Assembly (NCBI GenBank): GCA_039808025.1
Contig: JBDHSK010000002.1
Location: 124,001-188,000, forward strand
DNA from: Sandaracinobacteroides sp039808025
GTDB taxonomy: Bacteria > Pseudomonadota > Alphaproteobacteria > Sphingomonadales > Sphingomonadaceae
Direction: 5' to 3'
Length of the DNA stretch: 64,000 nt
Shown here: positions 42,461 to 51,211 of the stretch, one piece after another
How the letters are laid out: every line of letters begins with the position of its first letter
Numbering within the stretch: position 1 is the stretch's first letter
Made by a program: the position numbers and the translations under genes
Notes under the pieces: model-generated
What the model saw: only the letters and a program-made list of their open reading frames with translations
What the model was told of the DNA's origin: nothing
Database searches by the model: none

Positions 42461-43513
42461 ATGACCGACCAAATCAACGCACAGCGCAAGGCCGAACTGC
42501 TGTCGAAAACCGTCGAGCACATCGACATCCGCAGCTTCGACGCCAGGCCGATCATCGACCAGATGGCGAACATGTCGTTCACCAGCCGCGACCTGGCCCG
42601 CGCCACCGGCATTTACAACCAGATGCTGGCCGACAAGGACTGCACCATCTTCCTCGTCATCGCCGGTTCCACTTCGGCGGGCGGCTGCATGGACCTCTAT
42701 GCCGAACTGGTGCGCTCCAACATGGTCGACGCCGTGGTGGCGACCGGCGCCTCGATCGTCGACATGGATTTCTTCGAGGGGCTTGGCCACAAGCATTATC
42801 AGGCGCTGGAAGTGCCCGACGACAATACGCTGCGCTCGCTCTATATCGACCGCATCTACGACACCTACATCGACGAAGAACAGTTGCAGGACTGCGACGG
42901 CACCATCGGACGGATCGCCGATTCGCTGGAACCCAGGGCCTATTCGAGCCGGGCCTTCATTCGCGAAATGGGCCGCTATCTTGTCGAGCATGGCAAGAAG
43001 GACAACAGCCTCGTCAAGCTCGCCTACGAGCATGACGTGCCGATCTTCTGCCCGGCCTTCGTCGATTCCTCGGCCGGGTTCGGGCTGGTGAAACACCAGG
43101 TGGAACGCATGAAGGCGGGCAAGCCCTATATGGTGCTCGACGCCATCGCCGATTTCCGGGAACTTACCGACATCAAGATCAAGGCCGGTCAATCGGGCCT
43201 GCTGATGATCGGTGGCGGCGTTCCCAAGAACTTCATTCAGGATACCGTGGTGTGCGCGGAAATTCTCGGCCACGACGATGTCGCCATGCACCAGTATGCC
43301 GTGCAGATCACCGTGGCCGACACCCGCGATGGCGCCTGTTCGTCTTCCACCCTTCAGGAAGCGGCAAGCTGGGGCAAGGTGCAGACCGTTTACGAACAGA
43401 TGGTCTACGCCGAAGCGGGCAGCGTGATGCCGCTGCTCGCCTCGGATGCCTATCACCGCGGCCACTGGAAAACCCGCGCCAAGCGCCGCTGGAGCACCCT
43501 GTTCACCGATTGA
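42461..43513 (+). CDS. Deoxyhypusine synthase-like protein (homospermidine-synthase candidate)
   Basis: 350-aa NAD-binding protein of the deoxyhypusine synthase fold: FLVIAGSTSAGGCMDLYAEL (~residues 58-77), NMVDAVVATGASIVDMDF, IFCPAFVDSSAGFGL (~193-207) and GLLMIGGGVPKNFIQDT (~244-260). Bacteria lack eIF5A, so such enzymes probably transfer an aminobutyl group to putrescine, giving homospermidine or a related polyamine. That fits the adjacent ornithine decarboxylase. GAGGAG precedes ATG 42461; the hairpin at 43525 follows the stop. Confidence 0.85.
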   Translation: MTDQINAQRKAELLSKTVEHIDIRSFDARPIIDQMANMSFTSRDLARATGIYNQMLADKDCTIFLVIAGSTSAGGCMDLYAELVRSNMVDAVVATGASIVDMDFFEGLGHKHYQALEVPDDNTLRSLYIDRIYDTYIDEEQLQDCDGTIGRIADSLEPRAYSSRAFIREMGRYLVEHGKKDNSLVKLAYEHDVPIFCPAFVDSSAGFGLVKHQVERMKAGKPYMVLDAIADFRELTDIKIKAGQSGLLMIGGGVPKNFIQDTVVCAEILGHDDVAMHQYAVQITVADTRDGACSSSTLQEAASWGKVQTVYEQMVYAEAGSVMPLLASDAYHRGHWKTRAKRRWSTLFTD

Positions 43514-43524
43514 CCCCCCCCTGA

Positions 43525-43547
43525 CCGGGGGAGCCAGCCTCCCCCGG
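43525..43547. terminator. Hairpin between convergent DHS-like and DUF5694 genes
   Basis: A perfect 9-bp stem CCGGGGGAG / CTCCCCCGG with a 5-nt loop in the 57-bp convergent gap, probably a bidirectional terminator. Confidence 0.7.
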
Positions 43548-43570
43548 CGGCCGGGTTTCAGGGCAGCCAG

Positions 43571-44638
43571 TCAGCGCAACAGCGGTAGCGGGTCGGCCAC
43601 CCGCACATCGTGCATCATGCCCAGATAGGCATCGAGATAACCCTTGTGGCTGGCGCCCGTCAGAACCAGCAGCCGCTTTCCGGGAATGCTGGCCGACGCT
43701 TCGCGGATGTTGGCTGCCATGCGCAGGTTGCGCGTTTCCCACCACCCCAGATAGCGGCGGCCGAACAACTCGGGTGTTTTTTGCGCCATGGCTGCCCCGA
43801 AATCCGATCGGAACGCGCGGGTCGCTTCGGCCGGTTCATTATAATAGCGCATCATCGCCATCGTTCCCATCGGGCTGACGGCAGCATTCTCCCGGCGGCG
43901 CGCCTCGGCAAGGCGTGCCCGCCCCACCGGGTTATCCCAGGCCCTTTTCATGGCCTGACCATAATCTTCGCCCATCTTCACAAGCACATAATCGGCACTA
44001 TGGTCATCCATCAGCCACAGGCGTTGCTGCCCCAGCCGCACCGCCAGCGGCGCTGCCACAAGATAATTCTGGTTGCGCCGGGTAATCGTTGCATCAAGGG
44101 ACGTCACCAGCTCGGGCGTCAGGCCATCGGCGGCACGGCGTTCGGCGGCTGGCAGATACAGCCATTGCACCAGTGCCGATGCCCGTTCCCCTGCGGCCAG
44201 AAACAGCAGCGCCAGCCGCCGGCGCTCGGCAGCCGTCGGCTCGGCCGGCCAGCTATCCAGCGTGCGGTCGATGGCGGCAAGGGCGGCCGGCACATCGAGG
44301 CCACTGGCAGCGGCCGCTGCCGTTGGGTCCATGCAATAGCCATCCGTCGCATCGGGGATCAGTTCCGCATAGCGGCGCAGCATGTCGCACTGCTGGCCGG
44401 AAAGCCCCTCAACCAGAATGCGATCGGGCTTCCAGATGGCCAACCGGTCAAGCAGCAGGCCAAGGGTGGCGGGATCAAAGGATTCTGGCAGGCCCGACAG
44501 GTGGGGGGTTCCAAGCACCATCACCGCGGTTGGTGGGCCGGCAAGCGGGCTTCGGTGCTGGCGTGGATCGAAGGCGGATGCCGCTGTAGACAGACCAAAC
44601 AGCAGCAGGGCAACAAGCAGGGCACGGGCCATCATCAT
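43571..44638 (-). CDS. DUF5694 / TraB-like secreted protein
   Basis: About 355 aa with a signal peptide (MMMARALLVALLLFGLSTAA, cleavage after ASA). The mature part begins with PTAVMVLGTPHLSGLPESFD, has KPDRILVEGLSGQQCDML, and ends with LLVLTGASHKGYLDAYLGMM. The G-T-x-H and late Gly-x-x-H motifs are those of the TraB/Tiki-like fold, possibly a metal-dependent peptidase or hydrolase; no substrate is known. Three ATG codons in a row (44638, 44635, 44632) leave the exact start open. Confidence 0.75.
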   Translation of the reverse strand: MMMARALLVALLLFGLSTAASAFDPRQHRSPLAGPPTAVMVLGTPHLSGLPESFDPATLGLLLDRLAIWKPDRILVEGLSGQQCDMLRRYAELIPDATDGYCMDPTAAAAASGLDVPAALAAIDRTLDSWPAEPTAAERRRLALLFLAAGERASALVQWLYLPAAERRAADGLTPELVTSLDATITRRNQNYLVAAPLAVRLGQQRLWLMDDHSADYVLVKMGEDYGQAMKRAWDNPVGRARLAEARRRENAAVSPMGTMAMMRYYNEPAEATRAFRSDFGAAMAQKTPELFGRRYLGWWETRNLRMAANIREASASIPGKRLLVLTGASHKGYLDAYLGMMHDVRVADPLPLLR

Positions 44639-44711
44639 CTCCCATTCCCTCTCTGACGCCGGGGTGTAGCAAACCTGCAGCTTGCCGCCAACTGCAATCG
44701 GGTTGCCGGTT

Positions 44712-45608
44712 TCAGGCCGCCGGCAAGCCGCGCTGCTGCTGGCCGACATGTTCGCGCCACGCCGTGAACAGGCCGCTGCCTGCAATCAGCGCCGCACCCG
44801 CCCAGGTGCGCCAGTCGGGCCACTGTGCAAACAGCAGCCAGCCAAAGGCAATCGCCCCCAGCATCTGCAGGTAATCAAACGGCATCACCACTGAAACCGG
44901 GGCGTGACGCAACGATGCCGTCATGGCGATCTGCGCCAGGGTTCCGGCAACGCCGCCCGCCGCCAGCAGAAGGAAGGTGAACGGGTCGTGCCAGCGCCCG
45001 ATGAACGGCAGAAAGGCCGCCCCCACCAGCAGAGACGCCACGAAAAACCAGAAAACGATGGCCGTGACATGTTCGCCGCGCATCTGACGCACCGCAATGG
45101 TTACTCCAGCTGCCCCCAGCGCCGCCACCAGCCCGAACAGCAACCCCGCCAGCGGCAATACATGGCCGCTGCTTCCCGGGTGCATGATGATCGCCACCCC
45201 GGCAAGCCCGCACAGAACCGCCCCCCAGCGGTACAGGCCAACCCGTTCGCGCAGCAACACGAACGACAGGATGGTGGCGAACACCGGCACCATGAAGCCG
45301 ATGGTCGTGGCATCGGCCAGCGGCAGCATGGTGAGCGCCTGGAACGTGCACAACAGTGATCCCACCCCCAGCAGGGCGCGACGCACGTGCATCCACGGCA
45401 GCCTCGTTCCCAGCGTATACACCCCCGGCCCCAGCAGCGCCCAACCAAACAATATCGGCAAGCCGAAGAACGCCCGGTAAAACAGCAGTTCCGGCGCCTT
45501 CACGTCATGCACCGACGCCAGTTTCAGAACGGCCGACATGGTGGCAAAACAGGTGGCGGCAATCACCCGCAACATGATTCCACGACCGATGCCGGCCCTG
45601 AAGTTCAC
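44712..45608 (-). CDS. EamA/DMT-family transporter
   Basis: 298-aa inner-membrane protein with ten predicted helices in two EamA repeats (RVIAATCFATMSAVLKLAS, LLFGLVAALGAAGVTIAVRQ). The family exports amino acids, nucleobases or drugs; the substrate is unknown here. GTG 45608 overlaps the stop of the RNA methyltransferase as GTGA, so the two are coupled. The longer upstream frame lies inside that gene. Confidence 0.87.
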   Translation of the reverse strand: MNFRAGIGRGIMLRVIAATCFATMSAVLKLASVHDVKAPELLFYRAFFGLPILFGWALLGPGVYTLGTRLPWMHVRRALLGVGSLLCTFQALTMLPLADATTIGFMVPVFATILSFVLLRERVGLYRWGAVLCGLAGVAIIMHPGSSGHVLPLAGLLFGLVAALGAAGVTIAVRQMRGEHVTAIVFWFFVASLLVGAAFLPFIGRWHDPFTFLLLAAGGVAGTLAQIAMTASLRHAPVSVVMPFDYLQMLGAIAFGWLLFAQWPDWRTWAGAALIAGSGLFTAWREHVGQQQRGLPAA

Positions 45609-46852
45609 GGCCGCCGGAACTCGGCCACCAGTTCCACATGGGTAGACCAGCGGAACTGCGCCACCGGCCACAGCCGCTCCAGCCGATAGCCGCCCGCCAC
45701 CAGACAGGCGGCATCGCGCGCAAAGGTGGCGGGGTTGCACGATACTGCCGCCACCCGGTTTGTGGGCGATTCCGCAAGTTGCTGCATCTGGGCCAGCGCT
45801 CCGGCGCGGGGCGGATCGATCACCACTGCATCAAAGCCGCGCAATTCAGCGGCATCGAGCGGTTTTCGGAACAGGTCGCGATGCTCGGTGTGCAGTTGTC
45901 GCCCCGCCCGCCGGGCGGCAGTTTCCAGCGCACGAATGGCGGGCCCCGCCCCATCGATCGCCAGCACCCGGGCCGTGGCCGACAGCGGCAGTGCGAAGGT
46001 GCCGACACCCGCGAACAGGTCGGCCACCCGCCCGGCATCGCCGACAATCGCACTGACCGCGGCAACCAGCGCCTGCTCACCATCGGCGGTTGCCTGAAGA
46101 AAGGCAGCCGGAGGCAGCGTTACCGGCACACCACCCAACGTCACCTGCGGATCGGCGGTCACCACCACCGTCTCGATACCCATCGGCCCATCCACCGAAA
46201 GCCGCGCCAACCCATGGGTCTGCGCAAAGCGGGCAAGCCCCTCAATCACCGGCAGCGTCGGCGATTGCAGGTTTGAAAGCAGCAGGTCCGCCCCCTGGTC
46301 GGTCAGAGTCAGAGTGACGCTGATGGCAGCACGCTCGGCAAGGTGAGGCGCCAGCAGTTTGCGCAGCGGTGCGACAAGTGCAAACAGGTCCGGGTGCATC
46401 ACCGGGCATTCCACCAGATCGACGATCCGGTGCTGCCCTTCCTGGTTGAAGCCCAGCCGCACCTTGCCATCGGTTCGGGTGGCGCGCATGGCCACCCGCC
46501 GCCGGCTGGCTGGCGGCGACAGGTGCACGGGCATCAGCTGCTGCGGAACGATGCCTGCCCGTTGCAGCGGTTGCAGCACCCGCTCGGCGGCGAAGCGTTG
46601 CAGCTGCGCATCCGACACATGTTGCAACTGGCAGCCACCACAGGTGCCGAAATGCCGGCATGGAGGAGTCATATGGTCAGGGCCGGGCTCGATAGTCCCG
46701 TCGGCCCGCACGCGGTCGCCGGGAACGCCACCCGCCACAAAGCCACCGCTTGCCAGAACACCATCGCCACGCGCCGCCAGCCGCACCACCATACCGGGGG
46801 CAGCCAAACCGGAATTGACCGGTCGTTCTCCATCATTGGGGCTGTTGTTCAT
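45605..46852 (-). CDS. RumA/TrmA-type 23S rRNA (uracil-5-)-methyltransferase
   Basis: 415-aa SAM-dependent RNA methyltransferase. An N-terminal TRAM-like domain and the iron-sulfur cysteines CRHFGTCGGC (residues ~65-74) with ECPVMHP (~148) place it with RlmD/RlmC. SAM motif ADLFAGVGTFALPLS (~279-293), FDAVVIDPPRAGA, and the catalytic cysteine in AVSCNPATFARD (~369-380) are present. Which uracil is methylated (1939 or 747) cannot be told. Confidence 0.9.
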   Translation of the reverse strand: MNNSPNDGERPVNSGLAAPGMVVRLAARGDGVLASGGFVAGGVPGDRVRADGTIEPGPDHMTPPCRHFGTCGGCQLQHVSDAQLQRFAAERVLQPLQRAGIVPQQLMPVHLSPPASRRRVAMRATRTDGKVRLGFNQEGQHRIVDLVECPVMHPDLFALVAPLRKLLAPHLAERAAISVTLTLTDQGADLLLSNLQSPTLPVIEGLARFAQTHGLARLSVDGPMGIETVVVTADPQVTLGGVPVTLPPAAFLQATADGEQALVAAVSAIVGDAGRVADLFAGVGTFALPLSATARVLAIDGAGPAIRALETAARRAGRQLHTEHRDLFRKPLDAAELRGFDAVVIDPPRAGALAQMQQLAESPTNRVAAVSCNPATFARDAACLVAGGYRLERLWPVAQFRWSTHVELVAEFRRP

Positions 46853-46914
46853 GGCGATGCTGTCCTAAGGACAGTTCCGTGCCAAAGAAACCTCTGCTTT
46901 GATAGACTGCCTCG

Positions 46915-47175
46915 ATGCGACTGATTTTTTCCCTGTCCCTTGGCCTGACCGCGCTGGCCACCGCCTGTGCGCCGGCCCCCCTTTACCTGTCATCGGGCCA
47001 GCAGCGCCCGGTGCGCGGAGCGGTCACCACCGGCGAGGTGCCGCGTGATGCGATGGGGGAACCGGTGTGGTCGGCAATCCGCCCGATGAACCCCTATGCT
47101 CTGGCACCTGCCACTCCTCCTGCCCTCCCCGCTCAAAATCGTACCGATGCACCCCATCGCCAGCCCTCGGCCTGA
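46915..47175 (+). CDS. Small predicted lipoprotein, unknown function
   Basis: 86 aa. The N-terminus MRLIFSLSLGLTALATACAP has a charged start, a hydrophobic stretch and a lipobox-like LATAC, so Cys18 is probably lipidated. The mature part is short and Pro/Ala-rich with no recognised domain. It ends 48 bp before sppA and may be co-transcribed with it. No strong ribosome site was seen, so it could be spurious, but the lipobox makes a real gene more likely. Confidence 0.6.
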   Translation: MRLIFSLSLGLTALATACAPAPLYLSSGQQRPVRGAVTTGEVPRDAMGEPVWSAIRPMNPYALAPATPPALPAQNRTDAPHRQPSA

Positions 47176-47223
47176 GGCCCCCCCGCGGCGCCCGGCGTCC
47201 GCCCAGCTACACAGGTGATGTGA

Positions 47224-49152
47224 ATGTCCTTTCTCAAATCGGTCTGGCACCTGCTGGTAGGCATCAAGGATCTGCTGGCCCTGCTGTTCCTGCTGCTGGT
47301 GTTCGCTATCGTCTGGGCCAGCATCAGCCTGACAACCGCCAGCGTCCGCACGCCCTCGGGTGCGGCGCTGCTGATCGATCTTGATGGGGTACTGGTCGAT
47401 CAGGCAAGCGAACCCTCCCTGCTGGCCAGCCTCGCGGGGGATACCGTCGTCCCCGAATCCGATGCCGCCGTGCTGGTGAAGGCTATCGATGCCGCAGCTG
47501 CCGACCCGGCCATCCGCATGATCGCCCTTGATCTCGATGGCTTCATGGGTGGCGGCCAGGCCAATATCGAAGCTGTCGGCAAGGCCCTCAAGCGGTTCCG
47601 CCAGACCGGCAAGCAAGTCGAAACCTGGGCGACCGCCTACTCCGACAGCGCCTATCTGCTGGCAAGCTACGGCAATTCGATCGGCATGTCCCCCATGGGC
47701 GCGGTGCTGCTTACCGGCCCCGGGGGCAGCCGCCTGTATTTCAAGGAAGCCCTCGACAAGCTGAATGTCGATGTCGAGGTCTTCCGGGTGGGAACCTACA
47801 AGAGCTTCGTCGAGCCGTTCACACGTACCGAAGCATCCCCCGAAGCCAAACTGGCCGACCAGACCCTGACCGGCGACCTCTGGGCCATCTGGCGCCAGGA
47901 AGTTGATGCCAACCGCAAGGGGCTGGATATTACCAGTACTCTGGCCTCGTGGCCCGAGCGGATCGCCGGCGCCAACCGCAACCAGGCCGAACTGGCCAAA
48001 GACGCCGGTCTGGTCGACACCCTGATCAGCCAATCACAATGGCATCAGCACCTGCGAGAACAACTGGGGGCCGGAGACGATCCGGATATTCCCGGTGATT
48101 TCAAGCGGATCGATTACCGCGATTATCGCGCCAGCAAGCCGTTGTTCGCAGAAAGCGGCCCGGCAGTCGGCATCGTGCACGTAACCGGCACCATCGTCGA
48201 TGGCGAAGCCCCACCGGGACAAGCCGGTGGAACGACGATCGCCGCCCTCATCAGGCAGGCTGTTGCCGATCGCGACGTGCGCGCACTGGTGGTGCGGATC
48301 GATTCCGGCGGAGGCTCGGCACTTGCCTCTGACGAAATTCGCCAGGCCATGATCGACGCCCGCAAGGCCGGGCTGCCTGTAGTCGCCAGCTTTGGCCCGG
48401 TGGCGGCCAGTGGCGGCTATTGGGTCGGCACCGGCGCAGACACCATCTTCGCCAGCCCATCAACCATCACCGGGTCGATCGGGGTGTTCGGTATCATCCC
48501 CACCTTCCAGCGCACGCTGGCGCGTTTCGGTGTCACTAGCGACAGCGTTACAACCACCCCCTATTCCGGCCAGCCCGATATCGTTGGCGGACTGAACGCG
48601 CCAACGCGTGCGCTCATTCAGGGGCAGGTGGAAGACACCTACCGCCAGTTCATCACGTTGGTTGCCAGTGCCCGCAAGCTGCCCGCCGCCGAAGTCGAGA
48701 AAATTGCCGAAGGCCGGGTCTGGTCGGGCACCCGCGCCCGCGACCTGAAGCTGGTTGACCGCTTTGGCGGCCTCGAAGACGCCATCGCCGAGGCGGCAAA
48801 GCAGGCCAAACTTGGCGACAAGCCGCGTGTGAAAGTGATGCGGCCACCTGAGCCACTGTTGCAGATGCTGGCGAACACCCTGCTCGGCGGCGAAAGCCAG
48901 GCGCACATGCCGGGCGAGGCCCCCGTTGATGCCCTGTCGGCGGCTGTCGCTGTCTCGCGGCTGCGCGCGACAGCCCAACTGGCCGAAGCAGCAGCTGTTG
49001 CCCATGGCGCCACCATTCAGGCCAGCTGCATGGGCTGCACGGCCTGGAGCATTCCGGTCGGGGCGCCGGGCACGTCCTCGTCTGCCGTTCATACTGGTGG
49101 CTGGCCACCCCTGATTCTGAAACTTCTGGGCGCACACATGCCCAAGCGCTAA
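47224..49152 (+). CDS. sppA: Signal peptide peptidase SppA (67-kDa type)
   Basis: 642-aa inner-membrane serine protease that degrades cleaved signal peptides. One N-terminal membrane anchor (residues ~18-38) precedes two ClpP-like repeats. The Ser-Lys dyad is present: K193 in GTYKSFVEPF and S396 in GPVAASGGYW, with the SGGGS oxyanion region at about 361. The C-terminal ~50 residues (CMGCTAWSIPVG...) extend past the usual end and are unexplained. Confidence 0.93.
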   Translation: MSFLKSVWHLLVGIKDLLALLFLLLVFAIVWASISLTTASVRTPSGAALLIDLDGVLVDQASEPSLLASLAGDTVVPESDAAVLVKAIDAAAADPAIRMIALDLDGFMGGGQANIEAVGKALKRFRQTGKQVETWATAYSDSAYLLASYGNSIGMSPMGAVLLTGPGGSRLYFKEALDKLNVDVEVFRVGTYKSFVEPFTRTEASPEAKLADQTLTGDLWAIWRQEVDANRKGLDITSTLASWPERIAGANRNQAELAKDAGLVDTLISQSQWHQHLREQLGAGDDPDIPGDFKRIDYRDYRASKPLFAESGPAVGIVHVTGTIVDGEAPPGQAGGTTIAALIRQAVADRDVRALVVRIDSGGGSALASDEIRQAMIDARKAGLPVVASFGPVAASGGYWVGTGADTIFASPSTITGSIGVFGIIPTFQRTLARFGVTSDSVTTTPYSGQPDIVGGLNAPTRALIQGQVEDTYRQFITLVASARKLPAAEVEKIAEGRVWSGTRARDLKLVDRFGGLEDAIAEAAKQAKLGDKPRVKVMRPPEPLLQMLANTLLGGESQAHMPGEAPVDALSAAVAVSRLRATAQLAEAAAVAHGATIQASCMGCTAWSIPVGAPGTSSSAVHTGGWPPLILKLLGAHMPKR

Positions 49153-49182
49153 CGGGCCGGAAGGAGCCTGTGCGGCGGCACC

Positions 49183-49809
49183 TCAGCCTCCGTGAACGGG
49201 CAGCCGCCAGCCATAGCGCAGCGCCCCGCCGCGAATGATGAAGGCCGCCAGCGCACCGATGCTGCCGGCCACCCAGTTGTTCAGCCCAAAGGAGGCCGAC
49301 ACCACCGTGATGGCCGCTCCGGCAATGGCGGCCGTCACATAGATCTCGCGCTGCATCAGCACCGAGGGGCGCCCGGCCACCACATCGCGCAACACGCCGC
49401 CAAAGGTCGCGGTGATCACCCCCATCAATGCTGCCGGAACCGGGTCGATACCGAAGCTCAGGGCTTTCAGCGACCCGAAGGCGCTATAGGCGGAAAGGCC
49501 CACGGCATCGAGCCAGCGCAGCGGCTTTCCCGGCCATTGTTCCGTGCGCAACACCCATACCGCCAGCGCAGCAACGAAACACACCGCCACGAACCAGCCA
49601 TGATCGACCCAGAACACCGGCGCCCCGATCAGCAGATCACGGATGGTTCCACCGCCCATGCCGGTCATCCCGGCAAAGAAGGCGCAGGTAACGAAATCGC
49701 GCTGGGCGCGCGCCGCCACCAGTGCGCCGGTGATCGCAAAGATTAGAACGCCGACGTAATCCAGTATCAGGAAGATGCGCCGCAACTGCTCCAGCGCCGC
49801 GGCATCCAT
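49183..49809 (-). CDS. TRIC-like/UPF0126 membrane protein (YicG type)
   Basis: 208-aa protein with about seven membrane helices in two repeats, each with the Gly/Arg-rich family motif (FFAGMTGMGGGTIRDLLIG and GVITATFGGVLRDVVAGRPS). Homologues are trimeric monovalent-cation channels (TRIC). The ATG overlaps the lpd stop (TGATG), so it belongs to the tail of the TCA operon. Confidence 0.88.
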   Translation of the reverse strand: MDAAALEQLRRIFLILDYVGVLIFAITGALVAARAQRDFVTCAFFAGMTGMGGGTIRDLLIGAPVFWVDHGWFVAVCFVAALAVWVLRTEQWPGKPLRWLDAVGLSAYSAFGSLKALSFGIDPVPAALMGVITATFGGVLRDVVAGRPSVLMQREIYVTAAIAGAAITVVSASFGLNNWVAGSIGALAAFIIRGGALRYGWRLPVHGG

Positions 49810-51200
49810 CAGATGTGAATGGGCTTGCCGGTCACCGCCATGGCCGCTTCCTTCAGCGCTTCCGCATGAGTGGGGTGCGCATGGCAGGTCAGCGCGATGT
49901 CCTCGCTCGACGCCCCCATTTCCATTGCCAGCGCCGCTTCGGCAATCAGCGTGCCTGCCAGGCTGTTCATGATCCACACACCCAGGACCCGGTCGGTCTT
50001 TGCGTCGGCAATGATCTTCACAAAGCCGTCGGTATCCTGATTGGCCTTGGCGCGGCTGTTGGCAAGGAACGGGAATTTGCCCACCTTCACCTCGCCAGCT
50101 TCGCGCGCGGCCTCTTCCGTCAGGCCAACGCCGGCAATTTCCGGCCGGGTATAAACAACGGAAGGTATCACCGCATGGTTCACATAACCAGTCAGCCCGG
50201 CGATAGTGTCAGCAACTGCCACGCCTTCGTCTTCGGCCTTGTGGGCCAGCATCGGCCCCGGCGTTACATCACCAATCGCCCAGATGCCGGGCACCGCCGT
50301 CGCCAGATGATGGTCTACCTCGATCTGGCCGCGCTGGTTTACAGCCAGCCCCGCCTTGTCGAGTGCCAGCCCTTCGGTGTTGGGCCGGCGGCCGATCGAC
50401 ACCAGCACCACATCGGCTTCGATGGTTTCCGCGGCACCTCCGGCAGCTGGCTCCACCGTCAGAGTTGCGCCCCGCTTGCCGGTTTTTACCCCCGTCACCT
50501 TGGTGGCGGTGCGGATTTCCATGCCCTGTTTTTTCAGCAGCTTGGCTGATTCCTTGCGGATCTCGCCGTCCATGCCTGGCAGAATCTGATCAAGGAACTC
50601 AACCACGGTGACCTTGGCGCCCAGCCGCCGCCATACCGAGCCCAGCTCAAGCCCGATCACACCGCCACCGATCACCACCAGATGCTCGGGCACCTTGGGC
50701 AGCGCCAGCGCCCCGGTCGAATCGACGATCACACCCTTGCCATTGTCGATGGTAGCGCCGGGAAGGGGCGTCACCGACGACCCGGTGGCAATGACGATGT
50801 TCCTGGCAGTGATCACCTTGTCACCAACCTGCACGCTGTTGGCACTGACAAAGCTGGCCTGGCCTTTCAGCCAGTCAACCTTGTTCTTCTTGAACAGAAA
50901 GGCAATGCCGTCGGTAAGGCCCTTCACCGCCTTGTCTTTCGAGGCCATCAGTTCGGCATGATCAATGCTGGCACTGGCCGTGATGCCGAATTTCTTCAGG
51001 TGCCCGCCCGAAACCTCGTCATAGAGTTCCGAAGCATGCAAAAGCGCCTTCGAGGGAATGCAGCCGACATTGAGGCAGGTGCCGCCCAGCGTTTCGCGCG
51101 ATTCGACACAGGCGGTTTTCAAGCCGTTCTGGGCGGAACGAATGGCAGCCACATATCCGCCGGGCCCCGCCCCGATCACCAGAACATCATAGTCGGCCAT
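49809..51200 (-). CDS. lpdA: Dihydrolipoyl dehydrogenase (E3)
   Basis: 463-aa FAD enzyme that reoxidises dihydrolipoamide with NAD. FAD motif VLVIGAGPGGYVAAIRSAQ (residues 5-23), redox pair in GGTCLNVGCIPSK (~39-51), NAD motif VVIGGGVIGLELGSVW, and the active-site His-Glu HAHPTHAEAL near the end. The gap to sucB is 11 bp, making it the E3 of the 2-oxoglutarate dehydrogenase complex. Confidence 0.96.
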   Translation of the reverse strand: MADYDVLVIGAGPGGYVAAIRSAQNGLKTACVESRETLGGTCLNVGCIPSKALLHASELYDEVSGGHLKKFGITASASIDHAELMASKDKAVKGLTDGIAFLFKKNKVDWLKGQASFVSANSVQVGDKVITARNIVIATGSSVTPLPGATIDNGKGVIVDSTGALALPKVPEHLVVIGGGVIGLELGSVWRRLGAKVTVVEFLDQILPGMDGEIRKESAKLLKKQGMEIRTATKVTGVKTGKRGATLTVEPAAGGAAETIEADVVLVSIGRRPNTEGLALDKAGLAVNQRGQIEVDHHLATAVPGIWAIGDVTPGPMLAHKAEDEGVAVADTIAGLTGYVNHAVIPSVVYTRPEIAGVGLTEEAAREAGEVKVGKFPFLANSRAKANQDTDGFVKIIADAKTDRVLGVWIMNSLAGTLIAEAALAMEMGASSEDIALTCHAHPTHAEALKEAAMAVTGKPIHI

Positions 51201-51211
51201 GATTGCAATCC

